Both the position numbers and the translations under genes were made by a program. Of a DNA stretch of 64,000 bases, positions 26,369 through 35,115 are shown piece after piece. The stretch comes from Actinospica sp035552695 (GTDB lineage Bacteria > Actinomycetota > Actinomycetes > Streptomycetales > Catenulisporaceae), in assembly GCF_035552695.1 (NCBI RefSeq), contig NZ_DASZKT010000011.1, forward strand, positions 6,362-70,361, given 5' to 3'. Position 1 is the stretch's first letter; each line of letters opens with the position of its first letter. The notes beneath the pieces are model-generated. The model was not told the origin of the DNA and did not search any database. It was given only the letters and a program-made list of their open reading frames with translations.

Positions 26369-28729
26369 ATGACCGAGTTCAGGTTCCGACTGTTGGGACC
26401 GGTGCGCGCGTGGCGCGGCGAGACGGAGCTGGAGGTGGGCCCGCCGCAGCAGCAGGCGGTGCTGGCCGTGCTGCTGCTCTCCCGCGGAGCGCACGTCTCG
26501 ATGGCCTCGATGCTGGACGCGCTCTGGGGCGAGCGCCCGCCGAAGTCCGGCGCGGGCGCGGTGCGCACGTACGTCTCCCGGCTGCGGCAGATCCTGAACG
26601 CGGGCGATCCGGACGCCGGAATCGTGATCGAGCCGATCGGCGACGGCTACGCGCTGCGCGGCGATCGGGTGTCCGTGGACGTGGACGTGTTCGAGCGGCG
26701 GGTCGGCGCCGCGGTCGCCGCCCGGGGGGCGGGCTCGGAGGCGGCCGACCTGTGCCGTCAGGCGCTGACCGAGTGGCGCGGCGTGCCGCTGGTGGGCGTG
26801 CCCGGGCCGTACTTCGAGCCGGTCCGCGCGCGGATGATCGAACTGCGCGCCGACGCCGCCGAGACCGAGGCGGCCGCGCAGGTGGAGGCGGGCGACCATC
26901 TCGCCGCGATCGCGAGCCTCAGAAGGCTGATCACGTCGTACCCGCTCCGGGAGAGCCTGCACGAGCTGCTGATGCTCGCGCTGTACCGCGCCGGTCGCCA
27001 GGCCGATTCGCTGGACGTGTACGAGAGCGCGCGCCGAATACTCAGGGACGAGCTGGGCATAGAACCGGGCCCGGCGCTCAAGCGGATGCAGCAGCGCGTG
27101 CTCAGCGCCGACGACGCGCTGGCCCCGATCGCGGAGGGCGCGGCGGGCCGGGCCGACCGGCTGGACGCGCTGGGCAGGAAGCTGATGAAGGCGGGCGGCG
27201 CCGACGCGCGGATCGTGACGGCGCGCGGCACTGTGCGGACGAGCAGCGGTACGGCGCTCGCCGTGCGCGGCGCGGGCGACGCGACGACGGCCGGGATGAT
27301 CGGCATTCCCTCGCAGCGTCGCGAGCCGCGCTCCGCGGCCCGGCAGCACGCGCCCCGCGCCGCTCACCCGACGCGCTCCCTCGCTCAGCAGCTCCAGGCT
27401 GCCCGCCGCCGCGCCTTCGTCGGCCGGGAAAGCGAGATCGCCGCGTTCCGCACCGCGCTCGACGACGCCGCACGCCCGTTCACGTTCCTGTTCGTGAGCG
27501 GTCCCGGAGGCATCGGCAAGACCTCGCTGCTCCGTCGTTTCGCGGACGAGGCCGCCGACGCCGGCCGGCTCGTCGTCGAGCTGGACCCCGCTCGCGGCGG
27601 CGAGCGCACGCCTGCCGTTTTGGAGGCCGCCGCGTCCCGCATGCTCGCCGACGAGGCGGGCGCCGTGCTCCTCCTCGACGCCTTCGAGCACTACCAGCAC
27701 CTTGAGACCTGGCTGCGCGAGGACTTGCTGCCCCGTCTGCCGCTCGGTTCTGTGGTCGTCTTCGCCGGTCGGACGCGTCCGGCCCGCGCCTGGCGCAGCG
27801 ACCCCGCGTGGCAGGGGATCCTCGAGCTCGTCGAGCTGGCTGAGCTGCCCGAACGTGACGCGCGGACGCTGCTGGGCGCGCGTCGTGTTCCGGAGGCCCG
27901 CCACGAGCCAGTACTCGCATTCGCCGGCGGCAACCCGCTCGCGCTCTCCCTGATCGCCGACGCGGCTCGCCGGAACGAGGCCGGAGACGACGACGCGAAC
28001 TGGACTCCCCCGCAGGACGTCATCGGCACGCTCGTGGACCAGTTCGTCGGCGACGCGCCGTCCGCCGAGCACCGCCGGACCCTCGACGTGTGCGCTCTGC
28101 TGCCGACGACGAACGAGGAACTGCTGCGCGCCGCCCTGCCCGACGCCGACACCGCGGCCCTCTTCGCCTGGCTGCGCGAGCTGCCGTTCATCGCGTCCGG
28201 CCCACGCGGCGTCTACCCGCATGACGTCGTCCGCGCGATCCTCGACGCCGACCTCAAGTGGCGCGACCCGGAACGCCATCAACTGCTGCGCGCCAGAGTC
28301 ATGGACCACGTCGCCGACGCTGGTCCCGCGGCGAGCACCGCGCCCACAGCCGTTATCCAGCGCGAGGATTTCAACGCCGCCGTACGTTCGGCCCTGCGCG
28401 CCTGGCACCGCCCCGACGCCCTCGGCGGCAACCTGCTGCGGCGAACCGGCTTCGTATCGCTATCGCCTGATGACAACGTCGTCCCCGCCGACCGCATCCG
28501 CGCCGCGATCACCGAAGCCCTGCGCCGACTCCGCGAGGACCGTCACGGCGAGAAGCAGTACCTTGTCATAGCCGCCACGTACCTCGACGCCGACGCGAAG
28601 CAGCAGCAGACCGTCGCCGACGAGCTGGAGCTCCCCTTCGGCACCTACCGCCGCCACCTCGCGCAGGGCCTCGACCGGCTGTGCGAGCTGCTCTGGCACG
28701 GGCAGCCCGCCGGATCGGCCAAGGACTGA
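26369..28729 (+). CDS. SARP/AfsR-type regulator: OmpR-like wHTH, BTAD and AAA ATPase domains
   Basis: A 786-residue regulator. Residues 1-95 form the SARP winged helix (FRLLGPVRAWRGETELEVG...WGERPPKSGAGAVRTYVSRLR). About 100-245 is the bacterial transcriptional activation domain (LYRAGRQADSLDVYESARRILRDELGIEPGPALKRMQQRVL). After a variable linker comes an NTPase with Walker A GPGGIGKT (~378-385) and a Walker B around LLLLDAFEH (~432-440). The last ~115 residues are a separate helical domain (DALGGNLL...ATYLDADAKQQQTVADELELPFGTYRRHL) resembling a sigma-4-like or helix-turn-helix unit found at the end of similar ATPases. Such proteins activate secondary metabolism or development genes, but no biosynthetic cluster is in the window. 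The start has GGGGGAGG upstream. Confidence 0.9.
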   Translation: MTEFRFRLLGPVRAWRGETELEVGPPQQQAVLAVLLLSRGAHVSMASMLDALWGERPPKSGAGAVRTYVSRLRQILNAGDPDAGIVIEPIGDGYALRGDRVSVDVDVFERRVGAAVAARGAGSEAADLCRQALTEWRGVPLVGVPGPYFEPVRARMIELRADAAETEAAAQVEAGDHLAAIASLRRLITSYPLRESLHELLMLALYRAGRQADSLDVYESARRILRDELGIEPGPALKRMQQRVLSADDALAPIAEGAAGRADRLDALGRKLMKAGGADARIVTARGTVRTSSGTALAVRGAGDATTAGMIGIPSQRREPRSAARQHAPRAAHPTRSLAQQLQAARRRAFVGRESEIAAFRTALDDAARPFTFLFVSGPGGIGKTSLLRRFADEAADAGRLVVELDPARGGERTPAVLEAAASRMLADEAGAVLLLDAFEHYQHLETWLREDLLPRLPLGSVVVFAGRTRPARAWRSDPAWQGILELVELAELPERDARTLLGARRVPEARHEPVLAFAGGNPLALSLIADAARRNEAGDDDANWTPPQDVIGTLVDQFVGDAPSAEHRRTLDVCALLPTTNEELLRAALPDADTAALFAWLRELPFIASGPRGVYPHDVVRAILDADLKWRDPERHQLLRARVMDHVADAGPAASTAPTAVIQREDFNAAVRSALRAWHRPDALGGNLLRRTGFVSLSPDDNVVPADRIRAAITEALRRLREDRHGEKQYLVIAATYLDADAKQQQTVADELELPFGTYRRHLAQGLDRLCELLWHGQPAGSAKD

Positions 28730-28730
28730 A

Positions 28731-29648
28731 TCAGGCGTCGAGGAACTCCCCGACCACGCGCATATAGGTGTCGCGCTCCTCGACGTGCGGCATGTGCGAG
28801 GAGTTCTCGAACTGATGCCAGCGTGCGCCGGGGATGTTCTCGACGTACGGGCGCACGCAGTCGTCCGTGGCCTCGTCGTATCGGCCGTTGACGACCAGCG
28901 TCGGGACGTCGACGAGGTGCAGCCGGTCGACGATCGTCCAGTCCTTCATCGTGCCGATGACGTGGAACTCGTTGGGGCCGTTCATATGCCCGTACACGGT
29001 CGCGTCCTCGGCCAGGGCCCGGTTCGTGCGCTCGACCTCCGGCGGGTTGGGCACGACGCGGCACACGTGGCGGGCATAGAACTCGGCCTCGGCGGCGCGG
29101 TATTCGGGGTGGTCGTACGCACCGGCGGCCTCGTGCCGCTCCAGCGCTTGGCGGATCTCGGTCGGCAACTCGTCGCGCAGGGCGGTCGCGCCGGCGCCCC
29201 AGTCGGCCATCGACGCGGGGGAGTTCGCGATGATCAGGCGGCGCAGACCGGACGGTCGGCGCACGGCGTGTTCGGCGGCGAGCATGCCGCCCCAGGACTG
29301 GCCGAGCACGTCGTACTCCTCGGCGATGTCCAGGTATCGCAGAAGGTTGTCGAGCTCGTCGAGGAAGAGTTCGACGGTCCAGAACTCGGGGCCGTGGTCG
29401 CGCAGCCGGGTCGAGTCGCCGCAACCGAGCTGGTCGTAGTGGATGACGGCGCGCTCGGGCGATCCGAGGTCCGCGATCGCGGCCACGTAGTTGTGGGTGC
29501 AGCCGGGGCCACCGTGCAGAACGACCAGCGGCGCGCGGGCGGCGCGGGTCGGATCGCCGGTCACGCGGTACCACGTCTGGTAGTCGCGGAACGGCGCGCG
29601 GCCGGTGTAAGCCGGGTCGGGGATCGGCGCGTATTCGTGGGTAGTCAT
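28731..29648 (-). CDS. proline iminopeptidase-family hydrolase
   Basis: A 305-residue alpha/beta hydrolase of peptidase family S33. The oxyanion motif HGGPGC is at ~45-50 and the nucleophile elbow is GQSWGG (Ser118); a cap region (~140-200) and late residues GRYDEATDDC and SSHMPHVEE supply Asp and His. The family removes N-terminal proline or hydrolyses related amides. It has no signal peptide and so is cytoplasmic. It ends 2 bp from the convergent SARP gene and is divergent from a GntR regulator, which may control it. Confidence 0.9.
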   Translation of the reverse strand: MTTHEYAPIPDPAYTGRAPFRDYQTWYRVTGDPTRAARAPLVVLHGGPGCTHNYVAAIADLGSPERAVIHYDQLGCGDSTRLRDHGPEFWTVELFLDELDNLLRYLDIAEEYDVLGQSWGGMLAAEHAVRRPSGLRRLIIANSPASMADWGAGATALRDELPTEIRQALERHEAAGAYDHPEYRAAEAEFYARHVCRVVPNPPEVERTNRALAEDATVYGHMNGPNEFHVIGTMKDWTIVDRLHLVDVPTLVVNGRYDEATDDCVRPYVENIPGARWHQFENSSHMPHVEERDTYMRVVGEFLDA

Positions 29649-29798
29649 CGTGGGCGGCTCCGGGATGCGACTATCTACGGTGACACCGAGGGTAGGCGGC
29701 TAATGGTCTGTCTTCAATACCTTTGGTCTCGCATTCACCGGACCGCACCCAACGGGCCGGCACCCACAGGTATATACCACTTCGGAGGAACAGCAGCG

Positions 29799-30545
29799 AT
29801 GACCTCAGAACCCGCACGCGCGACGTCGCCGCCGGGGGTGGGCGCGGTCTCGCCGGTGACCGCGGCGCGGGCCGTGGCCGACCGGCTGATCGCGGCCATC
29901 GCGGTGGGCGACTACAGCCCCGGCGAGCGGCTGCCGGCCGAGCGCGAGCTGGCGGCGATGCTGGAGGTCAGCCGGGTCACGGTGCGCGCGGCCCTCGCCG
30001 ACCTGCGCGAGGCCGGATACGTCGAGGCGCGCCGCGGACGCTCCGGCGGCTCGTTCGTGCGCACCGACTGGGGGACCCGCACCGCCGGCGCGGTGCAGTC
30101 GCTGCTCGGCGAGGAGTGGGGCCGTCTCGAAGAACTCTTCGACCTGCGCCGGCTGATCGAGTCGCTCGTCGCGCGCACCGCCGCCGAGCGGCACAGCCCG
30201 GCCGACGACGCCGCGATCCAGGCCGCCCTGCGGCGCTACGAGCAGGCGCAGGACGGGGTCGCCGCCCGGGCCGCCGACGTGGAATTCCACCGCAGCATCG
30301 CCGAGGCCGCCCACAATCCGTCCCTCGCCGCGCTCAGCAGGCAGCTGTTGGCGCAGGTCAGCCTGGGTATCAGCCATGAGCCGTTCACCCCCGAGCTGCG
30401 CGACCGGGCGCTGCCGCACCACCGGGCGCTTGCCGCCGCGGTGACCGGCGGCGACCCGGACACCGCGGCGCACATCGCCCGCGACCATTTCCGGATCACC
30501 GAGGACGCGATCCGGACCGCCGTCGACCGCGCCGAAGAGGGCTGA
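29799..30545 (+). CDS. GntR-family regulator, FadR/FCD subfamily
   Basis: A 248-residue repressor: an N-terminal GntR winged helix (residues ~22-85, with YSPGERLPAERELAAMLEVSRVTVRAAL) and an all-helical FCD effector domain with the metal-binding pattern of Asp and His residues (AADVEFHRSIAEAAHN; LPHHRALAAAV). Ligands are typically carboxylates. Likely targets are the divergent peptidase or its own gene; the 150-bp gap between them contains direct GGTCT words. ATG 29799 follows CGGAGGA. Confidence 0.92.
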   Translation: MTSEPARATSPPGVGAVSPVTAARAVADRLIAAIAVGDYSPGERLPAERELAAMLEVSRVTVRAALADLREAGYVEARRGRSGGSFVRTDWGTRTAGAVQSLLGEEWGRLEELFDLRRLIESLVARTAAERHSPADDAAIQAALRRYEQAQDGVAARAADVEFHRSIAEAAHNPSLAALSRQLLAQVSLGISHEPFTPELRDRALPHHRALAAAVTGGDPDTAAHIARDHFRITEDAIRTAVDRAEEG

Positions 30546-30611
30546 GGTCCCGGCGAGGGGGAGCTGCGTCGGGCGGGGGGCCTCGGTCGAGCGGCCCGAG
30601 GCCAGATCGTC

Positions 30612-31532
30612 TCAGGGCACGATGATGAGCTTTCCCCTTGTGTGCCCGCCCCGGCTCGCCTCGAAGGCCGCGCCGACCTTGTCCAACGGGTAGGTCTCCG
30701 CGACCTCGACCGTCAGCTTGCCCGCGTCGACCAGCGCGGCGAGCTCGGCCAGCTTCGCGCCGTCGGGCCGCACCCAGACCCACGCCCCGCCGTGCCCGCC
30801 CACGGACGGATCCGCGATCGACACGTGCCGTCCGCCGGGGGCGAGTACGGCCAGCGTCGTCTCCAGCTGACCGCCGACGAAGTCAGCGGCCGCCGTCACG
30901 CCGCTCGGACGCAGAGCCTTGATCCGCTCGACGACGCCCTCGCCGTACGTCACGGGCTCGCCGCCGAGACTGCGCACGAAGTCGTGGTTGCGCTCCGACG
31001 CCGTGCCGATCACCCGCGCCCCGCGCGCGACGCCGAGCTGCACGGCGATGCTCCCGACGCCGCCCGCCGCGCCGTGCACCAGCAGCACGTCGCCCGGACC
31101 GGCCTCGAGCCGGTCCATGCAGCGCAGCGCGCTCAACCCCGTCAACGGCAGCCCGGCCGCCTGAGCCCAGTCCAGCCCGGCGGGCTTGCGCGCCACCGAA
31201 GGCGCCGCCACCGCGACGTACTCGGCGAACGTGCCCGCGTGCACCACGTCCTTGCGCGCGTACGCCATCACCTCGTCGCCGACCGAGAATTCCGGCGTGT
31301 CCGGGCCCGTGCGGGTGACGACCCCCGCCACGTCCCAGCCCGGGATCACCGGGAAGACGGCGTCCATCATCGGGTCGAGGCCGCCCGCCATCACCTTCCA
31401 GTCCACCGGGTTGACCGAAGCCGCCTTGACCTCGATCAGCACCTGGCCGGGCCCCACCTTCGGGTCGGCGACCTCGCCGTACTTCAGCCGTGAGTCGTCG
31501 GGCGCGTAGGAGTCATATGTCACTGCTCGCAT
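30612..31532 (-). CDS. NADP-dependent quinone oxidoreductase/zinc-independent MDR protein
   Basis: A 306-residue medium-chain dehydrogenase/reductase of the quinone-oxidoreductase branch. It has the GroES-like N-terminus (VKAASVNPVDWKVMAGG, PGWDVAGVV) and a Rossmann domain with LLVHGAAGGVGSIAVQL as the dinucleotide loop. The catalytic and structural zinc cysteines of alcohol dehydrogenases are absent, as usual for this subfamily. The substrate is unknown. It is tail-to-tail with the GntR regulator. Confidence 0.92.
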   Translation of the reverse strand: MRAVTYDSYAPDDSRLKYGEVADPKVGPGQVLIEVKAASVNPVDWKVMAGGLDPMMDAVFPVIPGWDVAGVVTRTGPDTPEFSVGDEVMAYARKDVVHAGTFAEYVAVAAPSVARKPAGLDWAQAAGLPLTGLSALRCMDRLEAGPGDVLLVHGAAGGVGSIAVQLGVARGARVIGTASERNHDFVRSLGGEPVTYGEGVVERIKALRPSGVTAAADFVGGQLETTLAVLAPGGRHVSIADPSVGGHGGAWVWVRPDGAKLAELAALVDAGKLTVEVAETYPLDKVGAAFEASRGGHTRGKLIIVP

Positions 31533-31663
31533 GGCCTCAGACTACGACACGGCCATCAAGCCTGCCCGGCGAAGAAGGCCCAGATAGGCGCGTGCTCCCC
31601 GCCAGAAGAATCGCCGCGGACCTGCCCGTCGGGACCGAAGGAGGCTTGCGAGAGTTTGTGCGA

Positions 31664-32587
31664 CTAGCCCTTGACCGCTCCCGTGAGGTTGAAGGCGCCG
31701 CCGAGGAACTTGGACAGCACGCCGTAGAGCGCGATGACCGGAGCGGTGTAGATGATGGAGAACGCCGCCAGCTGCCCGTAGGCGACCTCGCCGTACTGGG
31801 AGAAGAACGTGTAGATCGTCACCGAGGCGGGCTGCTTGTCCGGAGTCAGCAGCAGGATGAACGGGACGAAGAAGTTCCCCCACTGCATCACGAAGGTGAA
31901 GATGAACACGACCACGATGCCGGGGGCCATCAGCGGCAGCACCACACGCCACAGCGACTGGAGCCAGTTCGCGCCGTCGGTCCACGCCGCCTCCTCGAGG
32001 GAGACCGGCACGCCGTCCATGAAGTTCTTCGTCATCCAGATCGCGAACGGCAGCGAACTGGCCGTCATGAACAGCACCGTCGCGGGCTCCGAGTCGACCA
32101 GGTTGAACCGCGCGTAGAGCGAGTACACCGGCACCATCACGGCCGTGATCGGCAGGCCCGTGGCGAACAGGATCGTGTACAGGAACGAGCGGCCGAAGCG
32201 CATGTGGAAGCGGGAGAGCGGATACGCGGCCAGCGCCGAGCACACCACCGTCAGCAGCGCCGTGCCGCCGGAGAGAATCAGCGAATTGAGCATCGGCTGG
32301 TAGACGGTGGCGACGTTCAAGATCGCCTTGAAGTTGGCCAGGGTGAAGTGCCAGGTCGGTGTCGCGTTCAGGCCGGAGCCGGTCTCGATCGAGGAGAGGA
32401 TCAGCCAGGCGAACGGAAGCAGGAACGCCAGGAACAGCACCAGGATCACCGCGTACGACGCGAGGGCCGCGGGACCCTTCTTCGGCGACGTGATCCCGCT
32501 CGCGACACCGCGGCCACCGCCTCGCCGGCGCTGGGTGCGCGTCCGCGCGAAGGCCGTGCTCGATTGTTCGCTCGCAAGCTCGCTCAC
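31664..32587 (-). CDS. sugar ABC transporter permease (MalG type)
   Basis: A 307-residue inner-membrane permease with six predicted helices and the EAA loop that contacts the ATPase (SLEEAAWTDGANWLQSLWRVVLPLMAPG). The N-terminus is an Arg-rich cytoplasmic segment. It is the last gene of a substrate-binding protein-permease-permease operon; its GTG overlaps the stop of the upstream permease (GTGA), indicating translational coupling. No ATPase gene is in the operon, so a shared MsiK-type ATPase elsewhere is expected, as is common in actinomycetes. Confidence 0.94.
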   Translation of the reverse strand: MSELASEQSSTAFARTRTQRRRGGGRGVASGITSPKKGPAALASYAVILVLFLAFLLPFAWLILSSIETGSGLNATPTWHFTLANFKAILNVATVYQPMLNSLILSGGTALLTVVCSALAAYPLSRFHMRFGRSFLYTILFATGLPITAVMVPVYSLYARFNLVDSEPATVLFMTASSLPFAIWMTKNFMDGVPVSLEEAAWTDGANWLQSLWRVVLPLMAPGIVVVFIFTFVMQWGNFFVPFILLLTPDKQPASVTIYTFFSQYGEVAYGQLAAFSIIYTAPVIALYGVLSKFLGGAFNLTGAVKG

Positions 32588-33510
32588 GAGTCCTCCAGTT
32601 TGATCAGGCGCAGGTAGATCAGCGAGAACAGGGCGCCGAGCACGAGCAGCACCAGGGCCATCGCGGTGCCGTATCCCAGCTGGTAGAACTGGAAGGCCTC
32701 CTGGTACATGTACAGCGGTGTGGTCGAGCTGGCGGTGCCCGGGCCGCCGCCGGTCATCACGTAGATGAGGCCGAAGCTGGCGAGGGTCTGCAGCGTGATC
32801 AGCATCAGGTTGCTGACGATCGATCGGCGGATCAGGGGTATGGTCACGTAGCGCAGCCGCTGCCAGGAGGAGGCGCCGTCGACCGCGGCCGCTTCCAGCA
32901 GTTCCGGCGGCACGTCCGAGAGCGCGGCCGAGTAGACCAGCATGGAGAACGCCGTGCCGCGCCAGGTGTTGGCCAGGATCACCGCGAGCATCGGCATCGT
33001 GTAGAGCCAGTCCTGGGACAGCCCGAGATGGCCGAGGATCGCGTTCAGCGTGCCGGTCTTGTAGAGGAAGGCGTACCAGGCGAACCCGGCCACCACCTCG
33101 GGCACCACCCACGCGCCGATCACGACGCCGTTCACGATCGTGCGCACGAGCCGGTTGCGGCCGCGCAGGATCAGCGCGAGCAGCATGCCGAGCAGGTTCT
33201 GCCCGATCACCGCGGACCCGATCACGAAGACGACGGTCAGTTCCAGCGACTTGACGAACGCCGGGTCGGCGAACATCCGGCGGAAGTTCGCCAGGCCGGT
33301 GAACTGCGTCGTGGCCGAGCCGGACAGCGCCATGTTGGTGAACGCCGTGTACGCGCTCCAGATCAGCGGCCCGGCGAAGAAGATCGCCAGCAGCAGCAGG
33401 GCGGGACCGAGCGGCAGCAGCCGGCTGAACGTGCGGCGGACGCGGCGCGGGCGGCGCGCACCACCCTTCATGGGGATGCGCGCCGTCTGCTGTTGTGTCG
33501 CGACCGTCAT
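32584..33510 (-). CDS. sugar ABC transporter permease (MalF type)
   Basis: A 308-residue permease with six predicted helices and an EAA loop (PELLEAAAVDGASSWQRLRYVTIPLIRR). It partners with the MalG-type permease downstream and the lipoprotein upstream; both gene borders are 4-bp overlaps (ATGA, GTGA). The substrate is most likely an oligo- or monosaccharide, judged by subunit type and by the ROK regulator and kinase next door. Confidence 0.94.
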   Translation of the reverse strand: MTVATQQQTARIPMKGGARRPRRVRRTFSRLLPLGPALLLLAIFFAGPLIWSAYTAFTNMALSGSATTQFTGLANFRRMFADPAFVKSLELTVVFVIGSAVIGQNLLGMLLALILRGRNRLVRTIVNGVVIGAWVVPEVVAGFAWYAFLYKTGTLNAILGHLGLSQDWLYTMPMLAVILANTWRGTAFSMLVYSAALSDVPPELLEAAAVDGASSWQRLRYVTIPLIRRSIVSNLMLITLQTLASFGLIYVMTGGGPGTASSTTPLYMYQEAFQFYQLGYGTAMALVLLVLGALFSLIYLRLIKLEDS

Positions 33511-34874
33511 GAGCCCGATGCCACGTTCGACGAACCGGCGATGCCGTTCACCTGCTGCGCGAGCGTGGACATCGCCGAGGACGGCGAGGCCTGGCCGGTC
33601 ATCACCGACTCCATCGCGACCTGGATCTGGTCCGAGATCTGCGGATAGACGGTGTAGGCGGGCCGGAAGTGCGTCACCTTCACCAGGTTCGTGAAGAAGC
33701 CGGTGGTCGGGTTGGTGGACAGGTACTTCGGATCCGCGGCCACGTCGGTCCGCTCGGCGATCTGGCTGGCGATGATGTCGTAGTTGAGCGCGTTCTCCTT
33801 GTTCTCGGCCAGGGACACGAAGTTGAACGCGGCCTGCTTGTTCGCGGAGTGCGAGCCGACCGACAGGACCCAGCCGCCGGACATGCTCGTCGAACCGGGG
33901 GCCTGGCCGTTCTGCGTCGGCATCGCGGCCACGCCCAGCGTGGAGGACCACGCGGGCCACGGCTTGGTGCCGGTCGGGGCCCAGTTGCCCGGGAGCCACG
34001 AACCGTCGAGGTCGATCGCCAACTTGCTGGAGGGGAGCAGCTCGGTCGCGACGGTCGTGCCGAAGTTCGGGTTCAGCGCGTCCTGCACGTCGGGCGCGAG
34101 ACCGGTCGTGTACACCTGCTTGACGAAGTTCAGCGAGGCGAGCATGCCGGGCGTGGACGGCATCCACTTCTTCGTGGACGAGTCGTAGAGCTGGTCGGCC
34201 GTGCCGTAGAGCAGCATCTCAAGGCCCTGCATCGTGGCGCCCTCGCCGGAGCCCTTGCCCGAGTAGACGTTGATCGGGGTCACGCCGGGCAGCTTGGCCT
34301 TGATCGTCTCGGCGGCGGAGAGCACGTCGGCCCAGCTCTTCGGCTGCCAGGGCACGGATATGCCGGCCTGCTTGAACAGGGTCTTGTTGTAGTAGAGGGC
34401 ACGCGTGTCGGTGCCCATCGGGACGCCGTAGGTCTTGCCGTCCGAGCCGACCGCCGCGGCCTTCGCGGTGGGCGTGAACTGGCTCCAGTCGGACCACGAG
34501 GACAGGTAGGAGTCGAGTGGCGCGAGGTAGCCGGCCTGGATGTCCGAGTTGATCAGGAAGGTGTCCTCGTACATCACGTCCGGCGCCGTGGACCCGGACC
34601 GGTTCATCAGGGTGAGCTTGGTGTAGTAGTCGTTCTCAGAGGCCTGAATCGGCTCGAGCTTGACGGTGTAGCCCGGATTCGCCTTCTCGTACTGCGTCTT
34701 GAGCGACTGCATCTCCGTGTTGAGCTGGGTGAAGTCGCCGTACTCCTGGTAGGCCACGGTGATCGTCTTCGCGCCGCCCGATGACGAGCCCGAGGAGAGC
34801 GTGCACCCGGTGAGGCTCGCGGCCCCGAGCAGCAGCGTGCCCGCTGCCGCGACGATCTTTCTGCGTCCTTGCAT
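33507..34874 (-). CDS. sugar ABC transporter substrate-binding lipoprotein
   Basis: A 455-residue family 1 extracellular solute-binding protein. It has a lipoprotein signal with lipobox LTGC (Cys24), then the usual start ITVAYQEYGDF and a C-terminal periplasmic-binding-type domain. ATG 34874 has AGGAG 9 nt upstream. It is the first gene of the three-gene importer. An operator-like palindrome 56 bp upstream is shared in sequence with one before the divergent ROK repressor, so repression by that protein and induction by the imported sugar are likely. Confidence 0.94.
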   Translation of the reverse strand: MQGRRKIVAAAGTLLLGAASLTGCTLSSGSSSGGAKTITVAYQEYGDFTQLNTEMQSLKTQYEKANPGYTVKLEPIQASENDYYTKLTLMNRSGSTAPDVMYEDTFLINSDIQAGYLAPLDSYLSSWSDWSQFTPTAKAAAVGSDGKTYGVPMGTDTRALYYNKTLFKQAGISVPWQPKSWADVLSAAETIKAKLPGVTPINVYSGKGSGEGATMQGLEMLLYGTADQLYDSSTKKWMPSTPGMLASLNFVKQVYTTGLAPDVQDALNPNFGTTVATELLPSSKLAIDLDGSWLPGNWAPTGTKPWPAWSSTLGVAAMPTQNGQAPGSTSMSGGWVLSVGSHSANKQAAFNFVSLAENKENALNYDIIASQIAERTDVAADPKYLSTNPTTGFFTNLVKVTHFRPAYTVYPQISDQIQVAMESVMTGQASPSSAMSTLAQQVNGIAGSSNVASGS

Positions 34875-34929
34875 TGAGATCTCCTGTCCGTGACGCCGGT
34901 GTGACGGGGGAGCGATCGCTGCTCCGTTA

Positions 34930-34950
34930 CGTAAGTCCATTTGATTTACG
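34930..34950. promoter_or_regulatory. ROK-type operator upstream of the sugar ABC operon
   Basis: CGTAA (34930-34934) and TTACG (34946-34950) are mirror images around an AT-rich centre. The 19-nt core GTAARTCCATTTGATKTAC recurs at 35056-35074. AT-rich palindromes of this sort are typical ROK/NagC targets. Confidence 0.72.
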
Positions 34951-35054
34951 AAGTCAAGACCGGTGTTGAATCGTTATTGTAAACCCCGTGTTATCAGGGC
35001 AAATCGGGCCGTATGATGGGTAATCAGCCCGGGGATTGATCGTGCCACTTCCTT

Positions 35055-35075
35055 CGTAAATCCATTTGATGTACA
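35055..35075. promoter_or_regulatory. second copy of the ROK-type operator, upstream of the ROK gene
   Basis: Same core as the site at 34930-34950 in direct orientation, 125 bp away, with a less perfect right half. It ends 41 bp before the ROK start codon, suitable for autoregulation or for looping between the two sites. Confidence 0.68.
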
Positions 35076-35115
35076 AACACTTCGGAGCGGATGGCCCGGG
35101 AGGTCAGGAGTACGC

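Noticed and set aside
26363..28408. Long minus-strand open frame opposite the SARP regulator
   Set aside because: Composition is typical of a codon-bias shadow; the plus strand has clear SARP, BTAD and P-loop motifs.
34930..34950. DasR site in the sugar ABC promoter region
   Set aside because: The palindrome is AT-rich CGTAA-N11-TTACG and lacks the TGGTCTAGACCA core; it fits a ROK operator better.
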